Below, piece after piece: positions 27,754-35,764 of a DNA stretch of 64,000 nucleotides (position 1 is its first letter; every line of letters begins with the position of its first letter). The notes below the pieces were generated by a model. The model did no database searches. It had not been told where the DNA came from and saw only the letters and a list, made by a program, of their open reading frames with translations. The stretch is taken from the NCBI GenBank assembly GCA_947503625.1, contig CANNEK010000002.1, forward strand, positions 744,001 through 808,000. The letters run 5' to 3'. This DNA comes from an uncultured Kordiimonas sp. GTDB lineage: Bacteria; Pseudomonadota; Alphaproteobacteria; Sphingomonadales; Kordiimonadaceae. The position numbers and the translations under genes are program-made.

Positions 27754-28959
27754 GTGGGTGTAGATAAAGATAATCCCGTAGAAACACCGGACGCTGATAT
27801 TGTTGTAGACGCCGAGATTGTTGACGAGGAACCGGGTACGACAACCGCGTCTGAATCTGAACCCAAAACAGTTGAAGCAGTGGTCTCGCAGCAAAAAACA
27901 TCGGGCAAGGCAGGCTGGATCGTCGCAGGTTTTCTGGCGGCTTTTATCGCTGGCGTTATCGCTGCGCCCTACGGCGAACATAGCCTTAGAAACCTTGGCC
28001 TTTTAGCGCCGCTAGCCACCACACCTTCGACGGATGACGATGGTGCCAGCCTACAACAGTTGACCGAGTTGAACAGTCGGATTGAAAACCTATTCACTGC
28101 GATAGAGCGGCATCAGGAGATTCTTGCACAGCACAACGAGCAGCTAATGCAGGCAGATAATGAAAGAGCGCGCATTGAAAGTGATCTCGCCCTGATGGCA
28201 GCGCGCCCTGGAACTTTGTTGGATGAAGATAGCGCCGCGTCGCAGCAGGCGCTTCGTGACAGAGTTCAGGCAGTGACAGAGGACGTGGCTCGGTTGGCTG
28301 CGTTATCTGCATCGGCCAACCCCGAGGTCGCAGAGTTAAACGGCGCACTTGCGATTGCGCGGGCGGAAACGGCCCAACTCAAGACGAGCCTGCAATCCAT
28401 GGAAACGGTTCTCGCTGGTTTGCAGGCCGGGTCGCTGGAAACGTCGCCTAGAGGCCGCCTTCTTCTGGCGATCGGGCGGGTGAAAGACCAGGTATTAAGA
28501 GGATTGCCCTTCGGTGGTGAAGTTGATGCCCTGAGAGTGGATCTCGCAGTCCTGCCAGCGCTGGACCAACAAATGGTCGGTACAGATATTGCGACGTTGA
28601 CAGAGCACCCCGAAGGTATTTCAACTTATGAAGCGTTGGTGCGTGAATATGGGCCAATGGCAAGCGCGGTAAAGCGTGAGCAAGAAAAGCAGGATGGCAG
28701 CCTGCTGGCCAGTCTGTTTACCGTAAGACGTACCGATGAAGATGCGACCGGGATTGACGCAGCTTTACTGTCTGCCGAGCGAAAGCTGGTGGCAAGAGAT
28801 GTGGCTGGGGCCTTAACTGAATTATCGTCTTTGACTGGTGAAGCGGAGGCTGCGGCGACGGCTTGGAAAGCTGAAGCCGAGGCGTTTGTTCAGGTTTCGG
28901 GTGCCATCGACAGACTACAGCGCGTTGTTGCCAGATCAAACACCGGAGATGCAGGTTGA
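27754..28959 (+). CDS. mitofilin (Mic60)-like inner-membrane protein
   Basis: 401 residues: an acidic N-terminus, one transmembrane helix (about residues 49-69, AGWIVAGFLAAFIAGVIAAPY), a coiled coil (about 95-225) and a C-terminal helical region. Position between hemD and hemY matches the alphaproteobacterial homologues of Mic60, the mitochondrial crista-junction protein; these shape intracytoplasmic membranes or link inner and outer membranes. Identification rests mainly on topology and context, as sequence conservation is low. GTG start at 27754 after AGGAGG. Overlaps hemY. Confidence 0.78.
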   Translation: MGVDKDNPVETPDADIVVDAEIVDEEPGTTTASESEPKTVEAVVSQQKTSGKAGWIVAGFLAAFIAGVIAAPYGEHSLRNLGLLAPLATTPSTDDDGASLQQLTELNSRIENLFTAIERHQEILAQHNEQLMQADNERARIESDLALMAARPGTLLDEDSAASQQALRDRVQAVTEDVARLAALSASANPEVAELNGALAIARAETAQLKTSLQSMETVLAGLQAGSLETSPRGRLLLAIGRVKDQVLRGLPFGGEVDALRVDLAVLPALDQQMVGTDIATLTEHPEGISTYEALVREYGPMASAVKREQEKQDGSLLASLFTVRRTDEDATGIDAALLSAERKLVARDVAGALTELSSLTGEAEAAATAWKAEAEAFVQVSGAIDRLQRVVARSNTGDAG

Positions 28960-30305
28960 TCCGTCTTGCGAGCTGGTTTCTGGGGATATTGGTTGTCGCC
29001 GCTCTGGCGGCGTGGCTTGCGGACCATCCCGGCGCTGTAACAATTCGTTTTCAGGCATTCGAAATCGATACGAGTTTTGCCGCGATGACGCTTGGGGTTG
29101 CAGTTATCTCGCTGGGGGCCGGAGCTCTTGTCTGGCTCACTGGCTGGGTCAAACGTGATATGCCTATATTTGGCAGCAATCAGGTTATCAAGCGCCAGAG
29201 CAGGGGTTTTAAACTACTCAATCAATCCCTCGTCGCTTTGTCTTCAGGGGACCACAAACGCGCGCGTACTCTTGTTGAACAGGCAGAAGTGCTTTTGCCA
29301 CCTCAACCAATGGTGCATCTCATTGCAGCGGAAGCTGCGACGCGCGCAGGTGATTATACTGCTGCTTCAAAGCGGTATGCAGAGCTGGAAGATACAGATG
29401 ACGCGCGCCTGCTGGGTTTGCGCGGCTTGCTGGTCGAGGCTCGTCGTACCGGTCATGATAACGAAGCACTGCGACTGGCCAGGGTTGCCTTTCAGGAAAA
29501 CCGCAAGAGCCCCTGGGTACTGAAAACACTGTTTGCGCTTGAAGTCGCTGCAGGCAACTGGCGAGAAGCAGAAACTGCACTTAAAAAGGTTGCTGGTGAA
29601 CAGCTTGTTGAAAAGGAACAGGTGGCCCGACATTACGGTGCCATTCTCTACGCAGAAGCCACGGAGCTTAAGCTAACAGGCGAAAGGGATCTGGCACGCA
29701 AAGCACTCAAAAGTGCCATCGCAAAGCGACCCGGTTTTATGCCTGCCATTGTTTCACTGTCCCGGCTGGAATTGGCTGAGGGCAATATACGCCAAGCCAG
29801 CAAAACCATCACTGAAGCCTGGGTCAAAGCACCGCATCCAACGCTTGCGGCCGCTTACAAAGAAATCGATACGGCAGAAAGTTCGGTGGCCTGGTTGAAG
29901 AGAGTACGTACCCTTATCAAGTCGAACACCGAGCATCCGGAATCCAGGCTTGTGCTTGTTGATGCCATGATGGATGCCGGAGAATATGATGCCGTGCGAC
30001 CCGTTCTTGATACGTTGCTCAAAGACGCACCGTCAAGGGCTGCATGGCAGTATAAACTGGCGCTTGTCCATGTTTTGGGCGAAGACCCTGATCCAATTGA
30101 AACGGCTCTGAAACATGCCGTTGATGGTGCTCACTGGCATTGTACTGATTGCGGCCATGTGCCCAAAGGGTGGTCACCCCTGTGCCCTTCGTGTGGCACG
30201 TTCGACAGCCTTGACTGGAGTGCCAGCAACACTGTGTTAAGTCCGGCACGGTCGTTTGAAGCAGATAGCACGATTTCTCTATTGGCAGATAATCCAGGCC
30301 AATAG
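28956..30305 (+). CDS. hemY: HemY-like inner-membrane TPR protein with C-terminal zinc-ribbon motif
   Basis: 449 residues: two N-terminal membrane helices (about 3-22 and 42-64, HemY_N domain), then TPR-like helices to about residue 380. At the end, residues 395-421 read as paired Cys-x2-Cys (C396, C399, C410, C413) around KGWSPL, then FDSLDW, a rubredoxin-like knuckle similar to that of LapB/YciM. HemY is linked to late heme synthesis in E. coli, mechanism unknown. A TTG start at 28956 overlaps the stop of the mitofilin gene; GGAG lies before it. Followed by a strong terminator, so it ends the hem operon. Confidence 0.85.
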   Translation: MIRLASWFLGILVVAALAAWLADHPGAVTIRFQAFEIDTSFAAMTLGVAVISLGAGALVWLTGWVKRDMPIFGSNQVIKRQSRGFKLLNQSLVALSSGDHKRARTLVEQAEVLLPPQPMVHLIAAEAATRAGDYTAASKRYAELEDTDDARLLGLRGLLVEARRTGHDNEALRLARVAFQENRKSPWVLKTLFALEVAAGNWREAETALKKVAGEQLVEKEQVARHYGAILYAEATELKLTGERDLARKALKSAIAKRPGFMPAIVSLSRLELAEGNIRQASKTITEAWVKAPHPTLAAAYKEIDTAESSVAWLKRVRTLIKSNTEHPESRLVLVDAMMDAGEYDAVRPVLDTLLKDAPSRAAWQYKLALVHVLGEDPDPIETALKHAVDGAHWHCTDCGHVPKGWSPLCPSCGTFDSLDWSASNTVLSPARSFEADSTISLLADNPGQ

Positions 30306-30333
30306 AAGCCTTCTGGTTTCCTGCGGACCCACT

Positions 30334-30369
30334 AAAAAGCCCATTGCAACATGCTGCAACGGGCTTTTT
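30334..30369. terminator. bidirectional terminator between hemY and the small exported protein
   Basis: AAAAAGCCC (30334-30342) pairs with GGGCTTTTT (30361-30369), with inner TTGCA/TGCAA arms. A-rich on one side and T-rich on the other, so it works for both convergent genes. Confidence 0.9.
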
Positions 30370-30387
30370 AAATTCTTATGGCAAAAC

Positions 30388-30624
30388 CTAGTTGCAGACG
30401 ACTTCTTCCACTTTCACCGACTTAGGTACCATCCGACCACTGAAGTGTGTAACCACAGTTTTCTTGGTGGTTTTAACAATTCTTTGACCAGACTGGCACC
30501 CTTCGCTGACAACAGTCGCTACTGTTTTCTTGGCAACCTTGGTGTCATTAGCGTCCTGACCCGACGCCAGCGCTGCTGGCGTGGTGGTGAGGAAAATAGC
30601 TGCAACAAAAAGTGCTTTTCTCAT
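30388..30624 (-). CDS. small exported protein of unknown function
   Basis: 78 residues. MRKALFVAAIFLTTTPAALAS is a clear signal peptide, leaving a mature protein of about 57 residues rich in Lys, Thr and Val with two Cys (one mid-chain, one next to the last residue) that could form a disulfide. The ATG at 30624 has GGAGAG upstream. No family recognised. It shares a terminator with hemY on the opposite strand. Confidence 0.65.
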   Translation of the reverse strand: MRKALFVAAIFLTTTPAALASGQDANDTKVAKKTVATVVSEGCQSGQRIVKTTKKTVVTHFSGRMVPKSVKVEEVVCN

Positions 30625-30763
30625 TGTCTCTCTCCATAAAGGCCCGGGAAAATATCCGGTAATATTAGTTACGATAGAAACAAATTTTTGGATCATTGAA
30701 AAGGCCTCCTGCAATGGATCTGCGATAGAAATAAGCTATCAGACCCAGGCAATGAAGCCCACC

Positions 30764-31165
30764 TTAGGTTCCAGCTGCGACCAATGCGTCGCATTCTTCC
30801 GCAACGGTTTTTTCGCGGCTGATTATGTTCGTCATGTCCGGGTGACTGTCTTTGTAACCAAACGATGATAACCGGTTTCGTGTTTCGCGGATTTCTGCAA
30901 GCTGCTCAAAACAGAAGTCGCTTTCGCTTGGTCTAGGTGCTGCCAAAGTTCCATCTTGTTCGACGCCGACTTTCAGAATACCTCGAATGCCAGCCAGTTG
31001 GCTTTCAAGCGCTGTATTTTGGGCGCGCAGAAGCTCCACTTCGGTGGTCAACGTTTTGACTTGCTGCTCAAGCTTCGCAATCTGGTCATGAGATCTATCC
31101 TGTAGCGCGGCTACGGGTGCTGAAACAATTGCTATAATGATAAGTGACAAAAACTGGCGTACCAT
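30764..31165 (-). CDS. exported coiled-coil protein of unknown function
   Basis: 133 residues. Signal peptide MVRQFLSLIIIAIVSAPVAA, then a heptad-patterned coiled coil (about 28-62, IAKLEQQVKTLTTEVELL), and a C-terminal part with two Cys (FCFEQL and EECDALV) that could be bridged. GGAGA precedes the ATG at 31165. Upstream of the 78-residue exported protein on the same strand, 139 bases apart; the pair may be one transcript. Family not recognised. Confidence 0.65.
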   Translation of the reverse strand: MVRQFLSLIIIAIVSAPVAALQDRSHDQIAKLEQQVKTLTTEVELLRAQNTALESQLAGIRGILKVGVEQDGTLAAPRPSESDFCFEQLAEIRETRNRLSSFGYKDSHPDMTNIISREKTVAEECDALVAAGT

Positions 31166-31411
31166 GGTTCCATCTCCTGGCAAAACGGCCTGAAAAGCAA
31201 CCGGCCAATAACGTTCATATATTCTCGCAATTAGCACAAATGGCGTCAGACAGAAAATCCAACTTTGTAATGCCACTGTCGCGGAAGTGGCTGTGCCATC
31301 GGTACGTTAGCGATAAACCTGACTTGTGGTACAAGCGGGTTTGCTTGGTAGTTGCCAAATGCTTGATGGATGACACTGGATAATAAACACTTTTGATGCA
31401 AGTAATTGATA

Positions 31412-31849
31412 ATGACTGACCTGCGCCATATCACCATTGGCAAAAATATCATGATTGATGTGGCTGAAATTCAAATGAGTTTTATTCGGTCTGCGGGTCC
31501 TGGTGGCCAGAATGTGAACAAAGTCGCGACTGCCGTTCAACTCAGATTCGATGCCAGGAGGTCTCGTGCAATAGACGACAGAATGTTCACGCGACTATCC
31601 ACCCTTGCTGGTCAGCGAATGACCAAAGAGGGTGTGATTGTGTTGACAGCAAACCGGTTTCGTACGCAATCGGCAAACCGCGAAGACGCGGTTGCCCGCT
31701 TAAAGAGACTGCTTGAAGAGGCAGAGCACAAGCCCGCTTTCAGGGTCTCGACAAAACCCAGTCGCTCAGCAAAAGAACGTCGACTTAAATCAAAACGCCG
31801 AACCGGCGACACTAAAAAGATGCGTGGTAGAGTTTCGTCAACAGATTGA
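31412..31849 (+). CDS. arfB: alternative ribosome-rescue factor ArfB (peptidyl-tRNA hydrolase)
   Basis: 145 residues. Frees stalled ribosomes on broken mRNA by hydrolysing peptidyl-tRNA. FIRSAGPGGQNVNKVATAVQLRF carries the GGQ catalytic motif, and the Lys/Arg-rich C-terminal tail (SAKERRLKSKRRTGDTKKMRGR) is what enters the empty mRNA channel. Length and tail separate it from release factors 1 and 2. Start at ATG 31412; an in-frame TTG lies two codons before. Confidence 0.95.
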   Translation: MTDLRHITIGKNIMIDVAEIQMSFIRSAGPGGQNVNKVATAVQLRFDARRSRAIDDRMFTRLSTLAGQRMTKEGVIVLTANRFRTQSANREDAVARLKRLLEEAEHKPAFRVSTKPSRSAKERRLKSKRRTGDTKKMRGRVSSTD

Positions 31850-31948
31850 CGGGCGCAGTTGTCAGGTGGATGCGATAACGATTTGGTGTTCCGTCTTTTC
31901 ATTGCCGCCTTTCCCTCTAGTTCATGACGGACCCGAGGAGACAATACA

Positions 31949-32725
31949 ATGACCGCCAAGATCAGTTTGTATGGATATGTGACCAGTCCTTTTGTTCGAA
32001 AAGTGTCATGCTATCTGTATTACAAGAACCTGCCTTTTGAATTTATCGGGGTTAGCCCGGTCGAGCCGGAGAAGACTATCGGATTTTCGGGTGGAACGCA
32101 GGTGCCTGTTCTGAAGATTGACGATGAATGGCGCGTGGATAGTTCTCCGCTTGGTATTTGGCTGAATGAGCTGTTTCCAGAGAAGCCACTGCTTGGCAGC
32201 AATGCGCAAGAAAGGGAAAAGATTCTCAAGATCGACGCATGGGCAAGCGATCAGTTTATCCCCGGTATGATTTTCCGCAGCGCTGTTGACAGTGAAATGA
32301 CGGACGGATTTCGCAAGCGGGCGTGGCGCCTGGCTGAGATCGTCTCGAGCGGTGCAAAAATGCCTGACCATGTCAGGCAGGCATGGCCTGACATTTTGAA
32401 GCAAGCCCCCTTCATTCAGCAGATGGTCAATCGACTTGATCGCAGCGAACCGCTTCCTGCGATGGAGCACCGGTTGATTACGGAGTTGGTTGTGCACCTT
32501 GAAGGCGGGCCTTTTCTCGGTGGCCTGAACCACGCTTCGCTCGCGGATTTTGCAGTTTATCCGCAGATCATGTTCCCTTATCAGGTTGGTTTGGTCAATG
32601 ACATGGTCTTGGCGCAACATCCAACTCTTGGGCCCTGGCTGGAACGGGTCGGCGAAACCCTGCCGCATAATCCCTGGTGTGTCGGTGAGGAGTTCCTAAT
32701 ACATTCTCGGCCCACCAGGACCTGA
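31949..32725 (+). CDS. glutathione S-transferase-like protein, possibly 3'-frameshifted
   Basis: 258 residues as read. The N-terminal thioredoxin-like domain starts ISLYGYVTSPFVRKVSCYLYY, with GGTQVPVLKIDD (cis-Pro loop) and WRVDSSPLGIWLNELF; a long helical domain follows. GAGGAGA precedes the ATG. Past its stop, another frame stays open from 32689 to a TAG at 32815-32817 and reads like a natural protein tail (DQWTPFDIMKGITWPNFEV), so the true C-terminus may have been lost by a one-base change. No glutathione Ser/Tyr can be assigned with certainty. Confidence 0.75.
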   Translation: MTAKISLYGYVTSPFVRKVSCYLYYKNLPFEFIGVSPVEPEKTIGFSGGTQVPVLKIDDEWRVDSSPLGIWLNELFPEKPLLGSNAQEREKILKIDAWASDQFIPGMIFRSAVDSEMTDGFRKRAWRLAEIVSSGAKMPDHVRQAWPDILKQAPFIQQMVNRLDRSEPLPAMEHRLITELVVHLEGGPFLGGLNHASLADFAVYPQIMFPYQVGLVNDMVLAQHPTLGPWLERVGETLPHNPWCVGEEFLIHSRPTRT

Positions 32726-32817
32726 ACCACGCCAAACCGGATCAATGGACGCCGTTTGATATCATGAAAGGCATCACCTGGCCCAATTTTGAGGTTGGCG
32801 AGCCAAAAACCGGCTAG
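32689..32817 (+). pseudogene. out-of-frame tail of the GST-like gene
   Basis: Open frame of 42 residues, -1 relative to the GST-like gene above, containing LNHAKPDQWTPFDIMKGITW and then PNFEVGEPKTG. Codon choice and composition look coding, it has no start codon or ribosome-binding site of its own, and it fills the space up to the next gene. Interpreted as a displaced C-terminus; a chance frame remains possible. Confidence 0.35.
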
Positions 32818-32851
32818 ATATAAATTAGTTCGGGTTGTGGGAGAAAAAAAG

Positions 32852-33640
32852 ATGGTGGGCCCAGTCAAAATAGCCTGGTGTTTTTTTATAGGAGTTATTG
32901 GTTTTACCAGCGCTGGTGCGAATGATGAACTGTCATGGCTGGAGCTTTTGCAACTTGCACCTCATGAATCCATCGACGATGCACTTTTGGATCCTGAATC
33001 GGTTGTTTCCCTGCATTTGCAGCATCGTCCTCTCGAGGACAGGGATTATGACGCCTTTACAAAGCTCAGAAACCTCCAGATGCTGAAGTTAAACCATAAC
33101 CAGCTCACAAAGCTGGATGAACGGATACTGTCTCTCAAAGCGCTTCGAGTGTTGGACGTGTCATACAATCAACTGACGACTCTGCCTGCAGGTTTTGCGC
33201 AATTGTCTGGAATTGAGAATATAGCTTTGTTTGACAATGATTTTGCGTCTCTACCTGAAGCAATAGGCAACCTCAAAAAACTGGATGCGATTTACCTTGG
33301 CAGAAACGCTCGGCTGAACGTTGCGCAGTCCATCGAGGTGCTGTTGCGTGTTCCGAACCTGCGGTATCTCGGGTTTGGCGGTCTTGGGTTACAATTGGTT
33401 CCAGAAAACATTCGTGGTCTTCGCGACCTTGAGGACCTGTTTCTGGCAGGCAACGCACTTCAGGAGATTCCGGACAGTTTGCTGTCACTATCAAATTTGC
33501 GGTATCTGACCTTGTCGAATAATCAAATCACACATATCCCTGATGATATTGGCAGGCTGGGAAAGCTGCGTGGGTTGATTCTGAAGAACAACCCGCTCAA
33601 AGGGGGTCTTACCAACCACCCTTTTGAAGTTGTACGGTAG
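32852..33640 (+). CDS. exported leucine-rich-repeat protein
   Basis: 262 residues. Signal peptide MVGPVKIAWCFFIGVIGFTSAGA; then about nine 23-residue leucine-rich repeats of the type LxxLxxLxLxxNxLxxLP (for instance LRNLQMLKLNHNQLTKLD, LKALRVLDVSYNQLTTLP, LSNLRYLTLSNNQITHIP). Such solenoids bind proteins; an exported one in a free-living alphaproteobacterium probably acts in the periplasm or outside the cell. GGGAGAA precedes the ATG. Convergent with the suf operon. Confidence 0.85.
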   Translation: MVGPVKIAWCFFIGVIGFTSAGANDELSWLELLQLAPHESIDDALLDPESVVSLHLQHRPLEDRDYDAFTKLRNLQMLKLNHNQLTKLDERILSLKALRVLDVSYNQLTTLPAGFAQLSGIENIALFDNDFASLPEAIGNLKKLDAIYLGRNARLNVAQSIEVLLRVPNLRYLGFGGLGLQLVPENIRGLRDLEDLFLAGNALQEIPDSLLSLSNLRYLTLSNNQITHIPDDIGRLGKLRGLILKNNPLKGGLTNHPFEVVR

Positions 33641-33661
33641 TCAGGAATTCAGCAGTTGCGT

Positions 33662-33988
33662 TCAGACGTGGAAGCTCTCGCCGCAACCGCAGCGGCCTTT
33701 TTCGTTCGGGTTGGAGAATTTGAAGCCGGTTGAAAACATGCTGTCTTCCCAGTCCATTTGTGTTCCGAGAAGGAAAAGAAGAGACTTTCGGTCCACGTAC
33801 ACTTTCACGCCCTTGTCTTCAACAAGCTCGCACTCGGGGTCTTCTTCTGTAAGATAGTCAACCGTGTAGCCCATGCCGGAACAGCCATGGGTTTCAGTGC
33901 CAAGTTTGATGCCGATTGCATCCGCATTTTTGGCGAGAAGTTCGCGAATATGATTTGCGGCTGTATCTGTGATTTCAATCGCTGTCAT
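33662..33988 (-). CDS. sufA: A-type Fe-S carrier protein (SufA/HesB family)
   Basis: 108 residues. Carries [2Fe-2S] or [4Fe-4S] clusters from the SufBCD scaffold to target proteins. Three ligand cysteines are visible: GCSGMGY and, at the end, CGCGESF. FSNPNEKGRCGCGESFHV is the family C-terminus. Last gene of the suf operon; ATG at 33988 after GGAGTG. An ErpA or IscA label would fit equally on sequence alone; SufA is preferred from context. Confidence 0.9.
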   Translation of the reverse strand: MTAIEITDTAANHIRELLAKNADAIGIKLGTETHGCSGMGYTVDYLTEEDPECELVEDKGVKVYVDRKSLLFLLGTQMDWEDSMFSTGFKFSNPNEKGRCGCGESFHV

Positions 33989-33998
33989 TGTTCCACTC

Positions 33999-34511
33999 CT
34001 ACAGAAGACCAAGCTCAAGTCGAGCTTCATCAGACATTTTGCTCATATCCCAGGGCGGCTCCCAAACAAGATCAACCCGGACGCCGTTAACACCTTCAAC
34101 AGAATTGACTTTCAACTCAACTTCACCCGGCATCGATTCCGCAACCGGGCAGTGGGGCGTGGTCAGCGTCATTGTTACATGAGTGGAAAAGTCCTCGGCC
34201 ACATCAACCGCGTATATAAGTCCCAGTTCGTATATGTTCACCGGAATCTCAGGGTCATAGATCTCCTGTAAAGCGCTCACGATATTCGCCTGCAACTCTT
34301 CTTTGGTTGCGGGTGCAGCCGATTTGGGCGGCGCTTCCGCAGTCTCTTCCGCTGGGTTGTTCGTTTCAGCCTTTTGTTCAAGGAACTTGTCCAGGAAGTA
34401 TGCACCTTCCTGCGGGCTGACGGTCGGGCGCTCTGCTTTTGGGGGCAGGTTTTCCGCAGGCACATCAGGCGCACCTAGGTCCATCACGTCTCTTTTGGTC
34501 TGGTCTGTCAT
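33999..34511 (-). CDS. sufT: SufT, Fe-S assembly protein with MIP18/DUF59 domain
   Basis: 170 residues. The C-terminal 100 are the DUF59/MIP18 domain: LQEIYDPEIPVNIYELGLIY with the DPE motif, TTPHCPVAE with the conserved Cys, and the ending VWEPPWDMSKMSDEAR. SufT helps mature Fe-S proteins. The first 75 residues are Pro/Ala/Glu-rich and probably disordered, an extension many SufT proteins lack. Its ATG overlaps the sufS stop as ATGA. Confidence 0.92.
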   Translation of the reverse strand: MTDQTKRDVMDLGAPDVPAENLPPKAERPTVSPQEGAYFLDKFLEQKAETNNPAEETAEAPPKSAAPATKEELQANIVSALQEIYDPEIPVNIYELGLIYAVDVAEDFSTHVTMTLTTPHCPVAESMPGEVELKVNSVEGVNGVRVDLVWEPPWDMSKMSDEARLELGLL

Positions 34512-35764
34512 CCGAAGATATCCACTACTTTTTTCAGTCCTTCAATCAGCCTGTCAACGTCATCACGGTCGTTGTAAATACCAAAACTTGCCCGTACGGT
34601 TCCGGGGATGCCGAATCTGTCCATCACTGGCTGAGCGCAATGGTGGCCAGCGCGAACTGCAATACCCTGTCGGTCCAGAATGGTTCCTATATCGTGCGGG
34701 TGCGCACTTTCCATCACAAAACTTATAATGGCGCCCTTGCCTTCAGCCGTGCCAATCAGCCTTACGCTGTTGGACCCAACGAGTTGCCTGGTCGCATAGT
34801 CACGCAAATCCGCTTCATGTGCCGCAATGCGGTCAAAACCTATAGCACTTACATAGTCAAGGGCATGCCGCATGGCAATGCCACCGGAGATATTTGGTGT
34901 GCCGGCCTCAAACTTGTGAGGAAGATCGTTGTAGGTGGTTTTCTCGAACGTCACGGTCGAGATCATGTCTCCACCGCCCTGCCATGGTGGCATTGCGTCT
35001 AAAAGTTCTTCCTTGCCGTAAATCACGCCAATGCCGGTTGGTCCATAAACCTTGTGTGCGGAAAAAGCGTAAAAGTCCGCGTCCAGTGCTTGTACGTCAA
35101 TTGTTTCATGTGGCGCAGCCTGACATCCGTCTATCAGCACTCTTGCACCCGCAGCGTGCGCCAGCCGGATAATTTCTGCAACTGGCAGATGGGTGCCAAT
35201 GGAATTGGAGATATGGGCAACAGCGACCAGTTTGGTCCGCTCGCTTAGCAAACCCGCATAGGCTTCCATGTCCACCGAGCCGTCATCCAGAAGCGGGATC
35301 ACCTTGATAGACGCGCCTTTTTCTTCTGCCAGCATCTGCCATGGGACGATATTTGAATGGTGTTCAAGCTCGCTCAGGATGATCTCGTCGCCGTCCGCAA
35401 TGTTGGTGCGCCCCCATGTCTGAGCGACGAGGTTGATGCCCTCAGTTGCGCCGCGAACAAAAATACATTCACGCGACCGGCGCGCGTTAATAAATTTGGA
35501 CACCGTTTCGCGTGTTTGTTCGTAAGCCTCCGTGGCATCCTGACTGAACTTATATACCCCGCGATGGATGTTTGCATAATAGTGCTCAAAGAGCTCTTTT
35601 TCCGCATTGATCACGATCGACGGTTTTTGAGCGCTTGCCGCCGAGTCCAGAAAAGTGAACGGTTTTCCGTGAACCGTCTCGCCAAGAATTGGGAAATCAG
35701 CCTTAATCGCAGCCGTATCTAGCGGAGTTGGTGATGCCTTCAGTATTTCAGCGGTATCGGTCAT
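34508..35764 (-). CDS. sufS: cysteine desulfurase SufS
   Basis: PLP enzyme that takes sulfur from cysteine for cluster assembly. 418 residues: LDSAASAQKP, the PLP lysine in FYAFSAHKVYGPTGIG, RTNIADGDEIILSELEHHSN, and RAGHHCAQP with the active-site Cys that holds the persulfide. Type II (SufS) by motif and context. Starts one base inside the sufD stop (TGATGA). No sufE or sufU acceptor gene is present in this operon. Confidence 0.96.
   Translation of the reverse strand: MTDTAEILKASPTPLDTAAIKADFPILGETVHGKPFTFLDSAASAQKPSIVINAEKELFEHYYANIHRGVYKFSQDATEAYEQTRETVSKFINARRSRECIFVRGATEGINLVAQTWGRTNIADGDEIILSELEHHSNIVPWQMLAEEKGASIKVIPLLDDGSVDMEAYAGLLSERTKLVAVAHISNSIGTHLPVAEIIRLAHAAGARVLIDGCQAAPHETIDVQALDADFYAFSAHKVYGPTGIGVIYGKEELLDAMPPWQGGGDMISTVTFEKTTYNDLPHKFEAGTPNISGGIAMRHALDYVSAIGFDRIAAHEADLRDYATRQLVGSNSVRLIGTAEGKGAIISFVMESAHPHDIGTILDRQGIAVRAGHHCAQPVMDRFGIPGTVRASFGIYNDRDDVDRLIEGLKKVVDIFG

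Noticed and set aside
31272-31335. Short inverted repeats GCCACT/AGTGGC and CTTGT/ACAAG between the exported coiled-coil gene and arfB
   Set aside because: Arms of 5-6 bases in a 246-base gap are expected by chance, and no promoter lines up with them.
32689-32725. Programmed -1 frameshift in the GST-like gene
   Set aside because: No X-XXY-YYZ slippery site or downstream stem was found in the overlap; mutation or assembly error is simpler.
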